DNA from: Actinomyces succiniciruminis
Lineage (GTDB): Bacteria > Actinomycetota > Actinomycetes > Actinomycetales > Actinomycetaceae
Assembly: GCF_900002405.1 (NCBI RefSeq)
Contig: NZ_LK995526.1
Span: forward strand, 1-58,220
Direction: 5' to 3'
DNA length: 58,220 nucleotides
Shown piece after piece: positions 32,629 through 40,910 of the stretch. How positions within the stretch are numbered: the first letter of the stretch is position 1; each line of letters opens with the position of its first letter. The translations under genes were made by a program, and so were the position numbers. The notes beneath the pieces are model-generated. The model ran no database searches. It was not told the DNA's origin and saw only the letters and a program-made list of their open reading frames with translations.

Positions 32629-34329
32629 TCAGTAGTACTGCTCAATCTCCTCCTTGCAGGTCAAGTCCTTCTCCGGCAGCTCGCCGCGCAGCAGGTAGTT
32701 GTCGATGGTGTTGTCCACGCAGTCACCCTTGCGCTTATAGGCGCCGTGACCGTTGCCCTCCACGGTCAGCAGGCGGGCAGAGTCCAGCTGGGCGGCCAGA
32801 TCATTGGCCCACTGGTACGGGGTGGCGGGGTCTCCGGTGATGCCGACGACGAGGATCGGTGCCGCACCCGTGGCACGGATCTCACCCGGCTGGTTATCGG
32901 TGTGGTGTCCCCAGCCCTTGCAGAACGCGTCGGGGTAGGTCAGCCCCGTGCCGAGCGTGGGCGCCACCTCCTGGATTCTGGCCGCCTGCTCGTCCCACTC
33001 GGACTCGTCTCCACGGACCGGGTAGTCGAGGCAGTCGATGGCGCTGATGGCGTTCTCATTGGCCGCCTCGCGGGCCTCCTTCTCAGCCAGCTCCTGCGGG
33101 TCCGTCTCATCGTCCACCAGTGACGGATTGGTCAGCACGGCGAGGGCCGTACCGTCATTGTTCTTGATCGCCTGGCTGAGCGCCGCGGTCAGAAGGTCCC
33201 ATGCACTGTTGTCATACATCATGTCGATCAGGGTCTTCGTGAGCGTCGCCCCGTCTACGGAGTCGCCCAGAGTGGACGGCAGCGGCGTGGTGTTGGCCTT
33301 CTCAATGAGTTGCCTGATCTGCTCGACGCCGGAGTCGACATCCCCGGTCAGTGGGCAGTCCTCTCCCGCCTGGCAGTGTTCGACGTAGGCGCGCAGGCTC
33401 TTCTCAATGGCCTCCGCCTGCTGCACCACGTTGTCCGCATTCTCCTGTGAGGGGTCCTGCGCGCTGTCCAGCACCATCCGGCCCACGTTCGCGGGGAACA
33501 TCTCCGCGTAGCGCGCTCCCAGGTAGGTCCCGTAAGAGATTCCCAAGTAGTGCAGGCGCGCATCACCCGATAGCGCCCGCAGCACATCCATGTCACGCGC
33601 CACCGAGGCGGTGTCCATGTGGTCGATCAGATCGGGTTCAGGCGAGTACTGCTTGCACCTGGCGGCCAGTTCGGCCGCAGTTTGCTCGGTGCTCTCGGCG
33701 GTCTCCTCCTCAAAGTCCACCGGCGTTGAGCCCTGCCGCGGATCGGCGGCATCATTGTCCTGCTGCTGGTTGGTGGCTCCGGAACTCTTCTGCTGCAATG
33801 TGGCCTCGGCCACCTCACTCATCTCCTGCGGGCTGAGGCAGGTCAGGGGCGTGGACTCGCCCACCCCGCGCGGGTCGAAGCCGAGGATGTCGTAGCCCGC
33901 TCGCAGTGCGTCGGAGAAGACGCCCTCCTGCGAGACGTACTCCAGGCCGGATCCGCCAGGCCCGCCGGGATTGGTCAGCAGCGTGCCGATCGGCTCTCCC
34001 GAAGTGGATGGCAGCCTCTTCATCGCCAGGTCAATGGTCTTGCCGGAAGGGTTTGCATAGTCCAGCGGCACCTTGACCGTGGCGCACTGGAAGGAGGCAT
34101 CATCCGCGCAGTCCTTCCAGTCGACCTTCTGCTGGTAGAAACTCTCCAAGCCTGCGGGCACCGGCGGCATGCTCGGCGCATCCACCGGGATGGCGGATGT
34201 CGTACCGCCCGACGCCGTCGAGCCGCTGCGGTTGTCGCTGACTGCGGTACACGCAGACAATGCCAGGCATGCGACTGCCGCTACCGCAAGCGGAGCAGCA
34301 ACCTTATTGTGAATCATTTTCGTTCTCAT
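32629..34329 (-). CDS. Alpha/beta-hydrolase lipoprotein, tripeptidyl aminopeptidase type
   Basis: This 566-aa secreted lipoprotein (lipobox LSAC) belongs to the alpha/beta hydrolase group that includes Streptomyces tripeptidyl aminopeptidase and SlpD/E. Catalytic residues are S265 in GISYGTYLG, D500 in GDPATP and H528 in GNGHGAY. NPGGPGGSG near residue 130 is the oxyanion-hole motif typical of the group. The C-terminal TAP-like domain carries three cysteines. These enzymes remove short peptides from the N-termini of exported proteins or oligopeptides. The ATG at 34329 is preferred over 34317 because TACATT lies 7 nt upstream, consistent with a leaderless mRNA. Confidence 0.9.
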   Translation of the reverse strand: MRTKMIHNKVAAPLAVAAVACLALSACTAVSDNRSGSTASGGTTSAIPVDAPSMPPVPAGLESFYQQKVDWKDCADDASFQCATVKVPLDYANPSGKTIDLAMKRLPSTSGEPIGTLLTNPGGPGGSGLEYVSQEGVFSDALRAGYDILGFDPRGVGESTPLTCLSPQEMSEVAEATLQQKSSGATNQQQDNDAADPRQGSTPVDFEEETAESTEQTAAELAARCKQYSPEPDLIDHMDTASVARDMDVLRALSGDARLHYLGISYGTYLGARYAEMFPANVGRMVLDSAQDPSQENADNVVQQAEAIEKSLRAYVEHCQAGEDCPLTGDVDSGVEQIRQLIEKANTTPLPSTLGDSVDGATLTKTLIDMMYDNSAWDLLTAALSQAIKNNDGTALAVLTNPSLVDDETDPQELAEKEAREAANENAISAIDCLDYPVRGDESEWDEQAARIQEVAPTLGTGLTYPDAFCKGWGHHTDNQPGEIRATGAAPILVVGITGDPATPYQWANDLAAQLDSARLLTVEGNGHGAYKRKGDCVDNTIDNYLLRGELPEKDLTCKEEIEQYY

Positions 34330-34336
34330 GAACGGG

Positions 34337-34342
34337 AATGTA
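34337..34342 (-). promoter_or_regulatory. Leaderless -10 of tripeptidyl-peptidase gene
   Basis: TACATT followed by 7 nt and ATG 34329. Confidence 0.5.
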
Positions 34343-34469
34343 AACATCTCCGACACCGTCCGAATCCCTCCGCCGACCGATTGCCCCGTCGGCCACGGTC
34401 ATGCCACGGGAGGAGACCCCTACACCTCAACCAACGGACGACGCCGAGCACGGCCAACCGCCAATCGTC

Positions 34470-34475
34470 TAGAAT
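34470..34475 (+). promoter_or_regulatory. Leaderless -10 of membrane protein gene
   Basis: TAGAAT followed by exactly 6 nt and GTG 34482; no ribosome site precedes that start. Confidence 0.55.
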
Positions 34476-34481
34476 CCGGTT

Positions 34482-35474
34482 GTGGCGCAAGACAAGTCCT
34501 CCCCCGCGACGGCGTCATCGGGGCGAGCCGTCCCCACGCCGTCGACCCCTGATCCCGATCCCGACGGCGTCCGCCAGGCGCCGCGCTCGCGCCGCGGCGA
34601 CTACCTGCTGACCGCCGCCGTCGGCGTGGTGTTGCCGCCGCTGACGCTCGCCCTGGCGGGTGCGACCGCCCAGGCCTCCACCGCCGGCCAGCTGCTGCGC
34701 ATGATCGTGCTCGGGCTGCTCACGCTGCTGCTGTCCGCCCTGGCGCAGTGGCTGTTCGCGGTGCGCTCCTCTTTGGGTGGCCTGGTCGGCGGTGTGGTCG
34801 CGCTGGTGGCGCAGGCAGTCATCCTGCTCAGCCCCGAGCACGCCACCGCCGCGCCCTTCGAGTGGGCCCGCTCCCTGATCCCCACCGGCGCCGTGCTCAT
34901 CGTCGCGGGACTGCTGCTGGGGGGTTCCTGGGGGATGCGCCGGGCCCGCCGCGCGGGGCGCGCAGAGGCACGCCTATCGGTAAGGCTTAGTGCGAGCGAT
35001 CGGAAACTGGGGGTCACCCCGGCGGCCCCGCCTTCGCGACGGCGCGACCATGTGGTCTCCTTCCCGCTTACGGCAGTGGCGGTGGGAGCCGGCCTGGCCC
35101 TGCTCGCGGTCGGGTATGCACCCCTGGTGTCCCCGGGGGCGTCGCTCGGGGGCGCCCTGCTCGAGCCCGCACTGGCACTGGTGCTGCTGGCCCTGGGGGC
35201 AGCCTTGACCGGGAGATCGACCCTGGGGGCCCGCGTCACCGGGGCGCTGCTGGCACTGTTCTCTCTGCCCGCAATGCTGGCGCAGGTGTGGCCGCGGCTA
35301 CCGGGGGCCGGGCTGCTGGCCCGGTTGCTTCCCCACGACCCCACCGGTATCAGCCTGCTGCTGGCGGGCACGGTACTGGTCACGGTCGGGTGGGGCGCGC
35401 ACCTGGCCCGGCGCCGGGGGCGGGCGGGCGAACTCGCCGAACTGCACTCCCGCGAGACGCCGACGCACGCGTAA
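34482..35474 (+). CDS. Conserved actinobacterial membrane protein
   Basis: This 330-aa protein is unrecognised beyond being integral to the membrane. A polar N-terminus (about 1-40) is followed by about four helices (45-150), a basic cytoplasmic loop (about 155-195) and four more helices (about 200-310). The stretch RSSLGGLVGG, ending in RRARRAGR, recurs in the next gene as RSSLGSFVVG and NARRAGR, so the two look like diverged paralogues. The GTG at 34482 has a leaderless promoter. It is divergent from the tripeptidyl-peptidase gene. No enzymatic motif is seen. Confidence 0.7.
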   Translation: MAQDKSSPATASSGRAVPTPSTPDPDPDGVRQAPRSRRGDYLLTAAVGVVLPPLTLALAGATAQASTAGQLLRMIVLGLLTLLLSALAQWLFAVRSSLGGLVGGVVALVAQAVILLSPEHATAAPFEWARSLIPTGAVLIVAGLLLGGSWGMRRARRAGRAEARLSVRLSASDRKLGVTPAAPPSRRRDHVVSFPLTAVAVGAGLALLAVGYAPLVSPGASLGGALLEPALALVLLALGAALTGRSTLGARVTGALLALFSLPAMLAQVWPRLPGAGLLARLLPHDPTGISLLLAGTVLVTVGWGAHLARRRGRAGELAELHSRETPTHA

Positions 35475-35605
35475 GGCACCGCAGCAGGCCCGACCTCCGC
35501 CGACGCCGCCTCACCTGCCAGCTCGGTCGACTTTCGGCCCCCACCCGGCACGCCTCCCCGCGGGCGGGTACCCGACCATTACCGTGGGCGGAAAAGGAGG
35601 TCACG

Positions 35606-36535
35606 ATGAGCACCGACACCACCGCCGGGAACAACCCCGAGGATCAGGCCGCCGAGTCCGATCTCGAATCCACGGCCTGGGCCCGCGCATCCGCGCCGGG
35701 CGACGCCGCGGCCGACGGGCCTACAACCGACGCACCGAGCACCGTCGAGCCAGCGCCCAGCGCTGCCGATCTCGCGGCCACCCCCGCCGACGCGGAAGCC
35801 GCCGCGGACGCCATCCCCGCCGCCTCCAGCACACCGGAGGACAAGACCACCTCCACCCTGTTCCCACCGGACCCCGCCCCGGCCCCGGCGGCTCAGCCGC
35901 CGCTAGCCTCGCAGGACACCGCGTTCCTACCGGCCACCCCCCAGGCAGACGCCGCCCCCGCCGCCGAGCAGCCCAAGCCGCGCTCCGCCAAGCCACGCAC
36001 GGAGGATGACATCCTGCTGGACGGCTCCAGCGTCGTCGGCCGCCCGAAGTCCCGTGCAGCCGCCCACTGGGCCGGCGTGCTGGTCTGGGTCGTCGCCCTG
36101 CCTCTGGCCTGGTACCTCTTCCACGACGGGGCCGCCGCGGCGGTCGACGGCGCCACCCCGCTGAGCTTCGGCACGCCGGTGGCCGCGCTACTGGAGCTGG
36201 GCGCGGGCGCCGTCGTGCTCGCCATCGCCCTGTGGACGGCGAGCCGCTCCAGCCTGGGCTCCTTCGTCGTCGGCGTGATCTCGCTGGTGGTCGGAGTGCC
36301 GTTCCTGGTGGCGCCGGCGGCGATGAACGACTCGATCGGCCCGTTCCTGGATCGGCTCACGGCGCACTCGAACCTGGGCGCGTCCCTGTCCAGCTACTTC
36401 TGGGCGGACGCCGTCAGCGGCAAGTTCGTTGCCTTCGGCCTGTTCATGATCATGGTTGGCGTGGTCTCGCACAACGCCCGCCGGGCGGGTCGGCGCGAGC
36501 AGGAGATCATCGACCGCGGCCGCCGCAACGACTGA
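35606..36535 (+). CDS. Membrane protein with disordered Pro/Ala/Asp N-terminus
   Basis: This 309-aa protein has about 140 N-terminal residues rich in Ala, Pro, Asp and Thr and predicted disordered. A short basic segment (KPRSAKPRTEDD) leads to about four helices (150-290) and a polar tail with RREQEIIDRG. The helical part resembles the preceding gene (RSSLG, then HNARRAGR). The ATG at 35606 has the strong site AAGGAGG 5-6 nt upstream, unlike its leaderless neighbour. Function is unknown. The low-complexity tail may be an interaction region. Confidence 0.72.
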   Translation: MSTDTTAGNNPEDQAAESDLESTAWARASAPGDAAADGPTTDAPSTVEPAPSAADLAATPADAEAAADAIPAASSTPEDKTTSTLFPPDPAPAPAAQPPLASQDTAFLPATPQADAAPAAEQPKPRSAKPRTEDDILLDGSSVVGRPKSRAAAHWAGVLVWVVALPLAWYLFHDGAAAAVDGATPLSFGTPVAALLELGAGAVVLAIALWTASRSSLGSFVVGVISLVVGVPFLVAPAAMNDSIGPFLDRLTAHSNLGASLSSYFWADAVSGKFVAFGLFMIMVGVVSHNARRAGRREQEIIDRGRRND

Positions 36536-36644
36536 CACCGACTCCGATGCCGCCAGCGGCGGTGCCGCCCACAGGCAGATCGGCCCCGAACAGCGGCGCG
36601 GTCTCACCATGAAACCAACGGCGCTCCCGTCGCCGTCGGCGGCC

Positions 36645-36650
36645 TAGCCT
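36645..36650 (+). promoter_or_regulatory. Leaderless -10 of azlC
   Basis: TAGCCT followed by 6 nt and GTG 36657. Confidence 0.5.
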
Positions 36651-36656
36651 GGGCCG

Positions 36657-37436
36657 GTGCCCGATCCCCGTACCTCCCCCACCGGCCCGCACCCGGCGTC
36701 CGTATCCCGCACGGCATCGCTGCCGATGGTCACGAGGCGCGACGCCGCCCGCGACGCCGTACCGGTCGTCATCGGCTACATCACGCTTGGCCTGGCGGCC
36801 GGCCTGCTGCTGGTCGCCGAGGGCCTGAACTGGTGGTGGGCGCCGCTATGGAGCGTGCTCATCTACTCGGGCACCATGCAGATGCTGCTGGTACCGCTGG
36901 CCGGTGCCGGGGAGCCGCTGGCCGCAATCGCCGCCTCCACGCTGTTCGTATCCGGCAGGCACGTCTTCTACGGACTGGGTTTTCCCCTGGACCGGGTGCG
37001 CGGCCGCCTGCTCACCCGCCTGTATGCGATCCATGCCATCACCGACGAGGTGTACGCCCTGTTGGCCTCGCGGGAGCGGACGGCGATGAGCGGGCGCTAC
37101 ATCGTCACCGTCGAGGTCATGAGCCACTGCGCGTGGATCTTCGGCACCACGGCGGGGGCGCTTGCGGGTACGGGTCTGGCGGCCCTTGTCGGGGAGCGGG
37201 TGGAGCTGCTCGGCTTCGTGTTGACGGCGCTGTTCGTGGTCCTGGCAATTGAGAACTGGCGTTCCCACCCGGACCTGGCGGTGCTGCTGATCGGGTTCGT
37301 GGCCGGCGCAGTCGGACTGGCGGTGGGCGGATCGGCGGCCCTGCTCAGCGCCCTGGGTACTCTCGCCGTCGCACTGATCGCGCTGTACACCTGGCGGCAA
37401 CGCGCCGTCCGGACCGCCGGCGAGGAGGCGCGCTGA
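36657..37436 (+). CDS. azlC: AzlC family branched-chain amino acid exporter subunit
   Basis: This 259-aa AzlC-type membrane protein has about seven or eight helices. Family signatures are the N-terminal GYITLGLAAGLL, IYSGTMQMLLVPL and SGRHVFYGLGFP, as in the large subunit of BrnFE/AzlCD exporters of isoleucine, leucine, valine and methionine. A second, small subunit follows in a TGATG overlap. The GTG at 36657 follows a leaderless -10; about 30 polar residues precede the first helix. No Lrp-type regulator is next to it. Confidence 0.9.
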   Translation: MPDPRTSPTGPHPASVSRTASLPMVTRRDAARDAVPVVIGYITLGLAAGLLLVAEGLNWWWAPLWSVLIYSGTMQMLLVPLAGAGEPLAAIAASTLFVSGRHVFYGLGFPLDRVRGRLLTRLYAIHAITDEVYALLASRERTAMSGRYIVTVEVMSHCAWIFGTTAGALAGTGLAALVGERVELLGFVLTALFVVLAIENWRSHPDLAVLLIGFVAGAVGLAVGGSAALLSALGTLAVALIALYTWRQRAVRTAGEEAR

Positions 37437-37759
37437 TGCTGACCAACTCCCAGCTGGCGCTGACCGTAGTGGTGGTGGCGGCGATCACCTTCGCCTGCCG
37501 TATCGCGCCCTTCGTGCTCCTGCGCGGCCGCGGCCGCGTACCGCTGCTGGCCTTCCTCGGCGACGCCATGCCGCTGGGCGTCATGATCGTGCTGGTGGCC
37601 TACACACTCGACGGCGTGACCACCGCCCCGGCCACCTGGCTGCCCGCCGTCGTCGGCATCGGCACTACTGCGGGACTGCACCTGTGGCGCCATGCGATGG
37701 GGCTGTCCCTGGTCGGGGGTACCGCCGTCTACGTGGCCGCCTCGCTACTGATGGCCTGA
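37436..37759 (+). CDS. azlD: AzlD family small subunit of amino acid exporter
   Basis: This 107-aa protein has three or four helices and the AzlD pattern (TFACRIAPFVLLRGR, then a Pro-Leu-Gly-Val-Met helix). It is the partner of AzlC in branched-chain amino acid export. The ATG overlaps the azlC stop by one base (TGATG), so translation is coupled. The length is normal for the family. Confidence 0.9.
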   Translation: MLTNSQLALTVVVVAAITFACRIAPFVLLRGRGRVPLLAFLGDAMPLGVMIVLVAYTLDGVTTAPATWLPAVVGIGTTAGLHLWRHAMGLSLVGGTAVYVAASLLMA

Positions 37760-37813
37760 ACCACTTCGCTCCGCGGCCACCCGCCGAGCGCTCCGCGAGC
37801 ACAGCATGAACCT

Positions 37814-37834
37814 CGCTCGGGGACAGACCGAGCG
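37814..37834 (+). terminator. Hairpin after azlCD
   Basis: CGCTCGG (37814-37820) and CCGAGCG (37828-37834) form a 7-bp stem with a 7-nt loop, 55 bp after the azlD stop. No T-run is seen. A terminator is likely by position. Confidence 0.45.
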
Positions 37835-37853
37835 GGTGTCGGCGTCTTACCAG

Positions 37854-37859
37854 TAGGCT
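37854..37859 (+). promoter_or_regulatory. Leaderless -10 of hydrolase gene
   Basis: TAGGCT followed by 6 nt and GTG 37866. Confidence 0.5.
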
Positions 37860-37865
37860 GCCGCT

Positions 37866-38984
37866 GTGCAAGCCACCGTGACTCGTCCCGGACCGTGGGC
37901 CCACCGCCACGTCACCGCAGGCGGTACTCGTTTCCACGTCGTCCTGGCCGGCCCCGAAGCTCCGCTGGCCTCCGCCGTCCCGTCCCCGACCTCACCGGCG
38001 GCGCGCAACCCCGAGACGGCTGCACCGGCCGGGCACCCGGTCCTGCTGTTGCACGGCTTCCCCGAGTGCTGGTGGACGTGGCGACATGTAATCCCGGCAC
38101 TGGCGGACGCAGGCCACCGCGTGATCGCCGTCGACCTGCGAGGCTTCGGCGGCTCCGACCGCCCGCCGTCGGGATACGACCTGGTCACTCTCGCTCGCGA
38201 CGTCGCCGCCGTGGTGCGCGCGCTCGGGCACGACCACGCGATCATCGTCGGCGCCGGGCTCGGCGGGCAGGTCGGCTGGACGCTGGCCAGCCTGGAACCG
38301 GAGCTGACGGTGGGGCTGGTGCCGATTGGGGCGCCACACCCTCTGGCCGTGCGCTCCCTGCCCATGCGCACCGTCATGGGCTCTACGGTGCAGCACCTGT
38401 TCTTCAACGTGCCCCTGCTGCCCGAGCGCAGCCTGCGGACGACGGCGGGCGTCGAGCGGCTGCTGCGCTCCTGGGCGGCCCCGGCCACGCGCCCACTGGT
38501 CACCGAGGGCGCCGAGTATTACGCCGCACTGCTGGCGCGCCCGGGCGCGGCGCATTCCGCACTGGAAAGCACCCGCCGCTCCACCCTCACGCGCGCCGAG
38601 GTGCAGGCGCTGAACCGGCCGACGACGGTGCCGGTGCTGTCCGTGCAGGGCGAGTTCGACCCGGTGCAGCCCGCCCGGGCCCACGCCCGCGACACCCACC
38701 ATGTGGTCGGCGTCCTGCAGCAGGTGACCATCCGCGGCGTCGGGCACTTCCCGCAGGAGGAGGCACCGGAACGACTGGTGGACGTGCTACTGCCCTTCCT
38801 CACCGAGCTGGCGACCCCGGCCCGGCATGACGAGCCGCGGCCCTCCGCTCGCGGGCAGCGGAGCGGCGCGCGCCGCAGGACGTCGTTTATACGCCCACCC
38901 GGGGGCATAGCCCGGCGGCGTTCAGCGCGCACGCCTCGCAGCGGGGAGCACGGGCGCGGCACACCGTCCTCCCGTGCTCAATGA
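37866..38984 (+). CDS. Alpha/beta hydrolase, epoxide-hydrolase-like
   Basis: This 372-aa cytoplasmic alpha/beta hydrolase has HGFPECWWTWR (HGxP oxyanion motif) and DLRGFGGSDRP. The nucleophile elbow reads GAGLGGQ, where epoxide hydrolases have Asp and esterases Ser in GxSxGG; the usual nucleophile is thus replaced by Gly or displaced, so activity is doubtful. An acid is plausible in GEFDPV, and His in GVGHFPQEE. The last about 60 residues are Arg/Ser-rich, not conserved in such enzymes, and overlap the 3' end of nth by 98 bp in convergent orientation. The gene is leaderless by its -10 position. Confidence 0.82.
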   Translation: MQATVTRPGPWAHRHVTAGGTRFHVVLAGPEAPLASAVPSPTSPAARNPETAAPAGHPVLLLHGFPECWWTWRHVIPALADAGHRVIAVDLRGFGGSDRPPSGYDLVTLARDVAAVVRALGHDHAIIVGAGLGGQVGWTLASLEPELTVGLVPIGAPHPLAVRSLPMRTVMGSTVQHLFFNVPLLPERSLRTTAGVERLLRSWAAPATRPLVTEGAEYYAALLARPGAAHSALESTRRSTLTRAEVQALNRPTTVPVLSVQGEFDPVQPARAHARDTHHVVGVLQQVTIRGVGHFPQEEAPERLVDVLLPFLTELATPARHDEPRPSARGQRSGARRRTSFIRPPGGIARRRSARTPRSGEHGRGTPSSRAQ

Positions 38985-39630
38985 GCCGGTGGCACCCGCC
39001 CGTCCACCGCGCCGGTTCCCACAGGGCGGCAAGATCGCGTTCGACGGCGAGCGGGTCGCGCGCCGTCGTCCAGCCCAGGCGGCGCGATAGGCGGCCCACA
39101 TGCGTGTCCACGGTGATCGCGGGTACGCCGAAGGCGTCGCCGAGCACCACGTTGGCGGTTTTGCGCCCCACTCCGGGCAGGGCCACCAAGGCCTTCCGGT
39201 CCGCGGGCACCGCGCCGCCGTGAGCGGCTACCAGCTCGGCGCCCAGCGCGATCAGTCGGGCCGCACGGGTGTGGTGCATGCCCAAGGGCCGCAGCCGCGC
39301 CTCCAGGTCGACCCGGTCCGCGCCGGCGAGCGCGGCCGCGTCCGGGTAGCGGGCGAACAGTTCCGGGGTGATGGTGTTGACGCGGGCGTCGGTGGTCTGG
39401 GCGGACAGGACCGTCGCCACCAGCAGCTGGAAGGGGCTGTTGTGGTCCAGGGTGCAGCGGGCGTCCGGGTACAGGCCGATCAGGACGTCGTCGACGGCGG
39501 CGGCCCGCCGGGCGTCCGCATCACTCGGGGCGCCTGGCTCACCCGAGATGGGAACCGGCGAGACCGGACTGGGGGTCGACCCGCCCGGACCCGTCGACGT
39601 GGCCGATGACTCGATGATTTGACCTGGCAC
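38887..39630 (-). CDS. nth: Endonuclease III (DNA glycosylase/AP lyase)
   Basis: This 247-aa base-excision repair enzyme removes oxidised pyrimidines and cleaves abasic sites. The helix-hairpin-helix LPGVGRKTAN carries the catalytic K157, and VDTHVGR has D175. Four cysteines near the C-terminus form the 4Fe-4S loop, but with spacing C-x6-C-x2-C-x7-C instead of the usual x5 last gap. The N-terminal about 40 residues are an extra disordered stretch. The GTG at 39630 follows TAGTCT by exactly 6 nt, supporting leaderless translation. crp is divergent. In M. tuberculosis the same order is Rv3674c (nth), crp, DUF4177, whiB4, ponA2. Confidence 0.95.
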   Translation of the reverse strand: MPGQIIESSATSTGPGGSTPSPVSPVPISGEPGAPSDADARRAAAVDDVLIGLYPDARCTLDHNSPFQLLVATVLSAQTTDARVNTITPELFARYPDAAALAGADRVDLEARLRPLGMHHTRAARLIALGAELVAAHGGAVPADRKALVALPGVGRKTANVVLGDAFGVPAITVDTHVGRLSRRLGWTTARDPLAVERDLAALWEPARWTGGCHRLIEHGRTVCRARAPRCEACALNAAGLCPRVGV

Positions 39631-39636
39631 ACAGTC

Positions 39637-39642
39637 AGACTA
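39637..39642 (-). promoter_or_regulatory. Leaderless -10 of nth
   Basis: TAGTCT on the minus strand followed by 6 nt and GTG 39630. Confidence 0.5.
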
Positions 39643-39655
39643 CAATGCTCGTCGG

Positions 39656-39671
39656 CGTGCCACAGGTCACA
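39656..39671. promoter_or_regulatory. Weak CRP-like site in nth-crp intergenic region
   Basis: CGTGC-N6-TCACA has one perfect and one weak half of TGTGA-N6-TCACA. A possible crp -10, TAGGAT, follows at 39681-39686. Autoregulation is plausible but the site is degenerate. Confidence 0.3.
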
Positions 39672-39748
39672 AGCCGTGGCTAGGATATGACGTAAGAGGC
39701 CCCGCTCGTTCCCGGGCCCGCCCTACTACACACCACAGGAGGACCCTC

Positions 39749-40426
39749 GTGGAAGACAGCATCATCTCCAAGATCCCACTGTTTGAGGGGATGAATCCGG
39801 AGGAGCGGGAAGAGCTGCGCAACATGATGACGCAGACCACCCTGCGCCGCGGCGAGATCCTCTTCAACGAGGGTGACCCGGGCGACCGCCTGTACATCCT
39901 CCTATCCGGCAAGATCAAGCTCGGCCACGCCTCCGCCGACGGGCGGGAGAACCTGCTCGCGGTGCTCGGCCCCGGCGAGGTCGTCGGCGAACTGACCCTG
40001 TTCGATCCGGGCCCGCGCTCCACCACGGCCACCGCGGTCGCCCCCACCGACCTGTTGGCGCTGGAGCACACCCAGCTGATGAGCTTCATCGAGACGCATC
40101 CCACCCTGGCCAAGGACATGCTGCGCGCCCTGGCCCAGCGGCTGCGCCGTACCAACACGGCCCTGGCCGACCTGGTCTTCTCCGATGTGCCCGGCCGCGT
40201 CGCCAAGGCCCTGCTGGACCTCGCCGACCGCTTCGGGTCCACCACGGAGGACGGCGTGCACGTGCCGCACGACCTCACCCAGGAGGAGCTCGCCCAGCTG
40301 GTCGGCGCCTCCCGCGAGACGGTCAACAAGTCGCTGGCGGAGTTCGTCTCCCGCGGCTGGATCCGTCTGGAGGGGCGCGCCGTCACCCTGCTCGACGTCG
40401 ATCGCCTGCGTCGTCGCGCCCGCTGA
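39749..40426 (+). CDS. crp: Crp/Fnr family transcription regulator (cAMP receptor type)
   Basis: This 225-aa regulator has an N-terminal cyclic-nucleotide-binding domain (about 5-120) with GEILFNEGDPGDRLYIL and the binding-pocket stretch GEVVGELTLFDPGPRS. A C-helix and a winged helix-turn-helix with LTQEELAQLVGASRETVNKSL (recognition helix) follow. It matches GlxR/Rv3676-type CRPs of Actinobacteria, which control carbon and respiration genes in response to cAMP. The GTG at 39749 has GGAGGA 6 nt upstream. It ends in a strong terminator. Confidence 0.95.
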   Translation: MEDSIISKIPLFEGMNPEEREELRNMMTQTTLRRGEILFNEGDPGDRLYILLSGKIKLGHASADGRENLLAVLGPGEVVGELTLFDPGPRSTTATAVAPTDLLALEHTQLMSFIETHPTLAKDMLRALAQRLRRTNTALADLVFSDVPGRVAKALLDLADRFGSTTEDGVHVPHDLTQEELAQLVGASRETVNKSLAEFVSRGWIRLEGRAVTLLDVDRLRRRAR

Positions 40427-40462
40427 CGCCCGCATCTTCTTCGCCGCAAGCTCGGCGCGGAT

Positions 40463-40505
40463 AAACGCCGAAACCGGCACGTCATTCGTGCCGGTTTCGG
40501 CGTTT
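40463..40505. terminator. Strong bidirectional terminator
   Basis: The 19-bp perfect arms AAACGCCGAAACCGGCACG (40463-40481) and its complement (40487-40505) enclose a 5-nt loop TCATT, with A- and T-runs at the ends. It lies between convergent crp and the DUF4177 gene. Confidence 0.9.
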
Positions 40506-40585
40506 GTTGCTGCTGGCGCGGCCGCTCGGAGTGGTCGGCGGTCCGGCTGACCGCGGTTACCCGGACCGCCGACCGCATCCACGTC

Positions 40586-40780
40586 TCAGGCCAGTGGCCG
40601 CTTCAAATAGGCGACTAGGTTGTCCGAGCCGGTCGGGCCGGGGATCACCTGCACGAGCTCCCAGCCGTCGGCGCCCCACTGGTCGAGGATCTGCTTGGTG
40701 GCGTGGACGAGCAGGGGCACGGTTGCGTACTCCCACCGGGTAGCGCCCAGGGTATTGCTGTTGCTAGTTGCGTCGGTCAT
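40586..40780 (-). CDS. DUF4177 family small protein
   Basis: This 64-aa protein corresponds to Rv3678A-type DUF4177 proteins. It has the typical WEYATVPLLVHATKQILDQWG and GWELVQVIPG pattern. Function is unknown in all members. The ATG at 40780 follows TAGGCT by 7 nt, so it is probably leaderless. It sits between crp and whiB as in mycobacteria. Confidence 0.85.
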   Translation of the reverse strand: MTDATSNSNTLGATRWEYATVPLLVHATKQILDQWGADGWELVQVIPGPTGSDNLVAYLKRPLA

Positions 40781-40787
40781 GAGCTAA

Positions 40788-40793
40788 AGCCTA
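40788..40793 (-). promoter_or_regulatory. Leaderless -10 of DUF4177 gene
   Basis: TAGGCT on the minus strand followed by 7 nt and ATG 40780. Confidence 0.5.
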
Positions 40794-40910
40794 TGGGTCA
40801 AGAAGCCCAGCCGAAAGCCCGGCGGCGGCATTGCCGCGCAATCCGCCCCGCATAGCAACGACCACGGGCGGGCACGTCGGTGGGCCCTAATGTGGGCCCG
40901 CCGACGCCGG

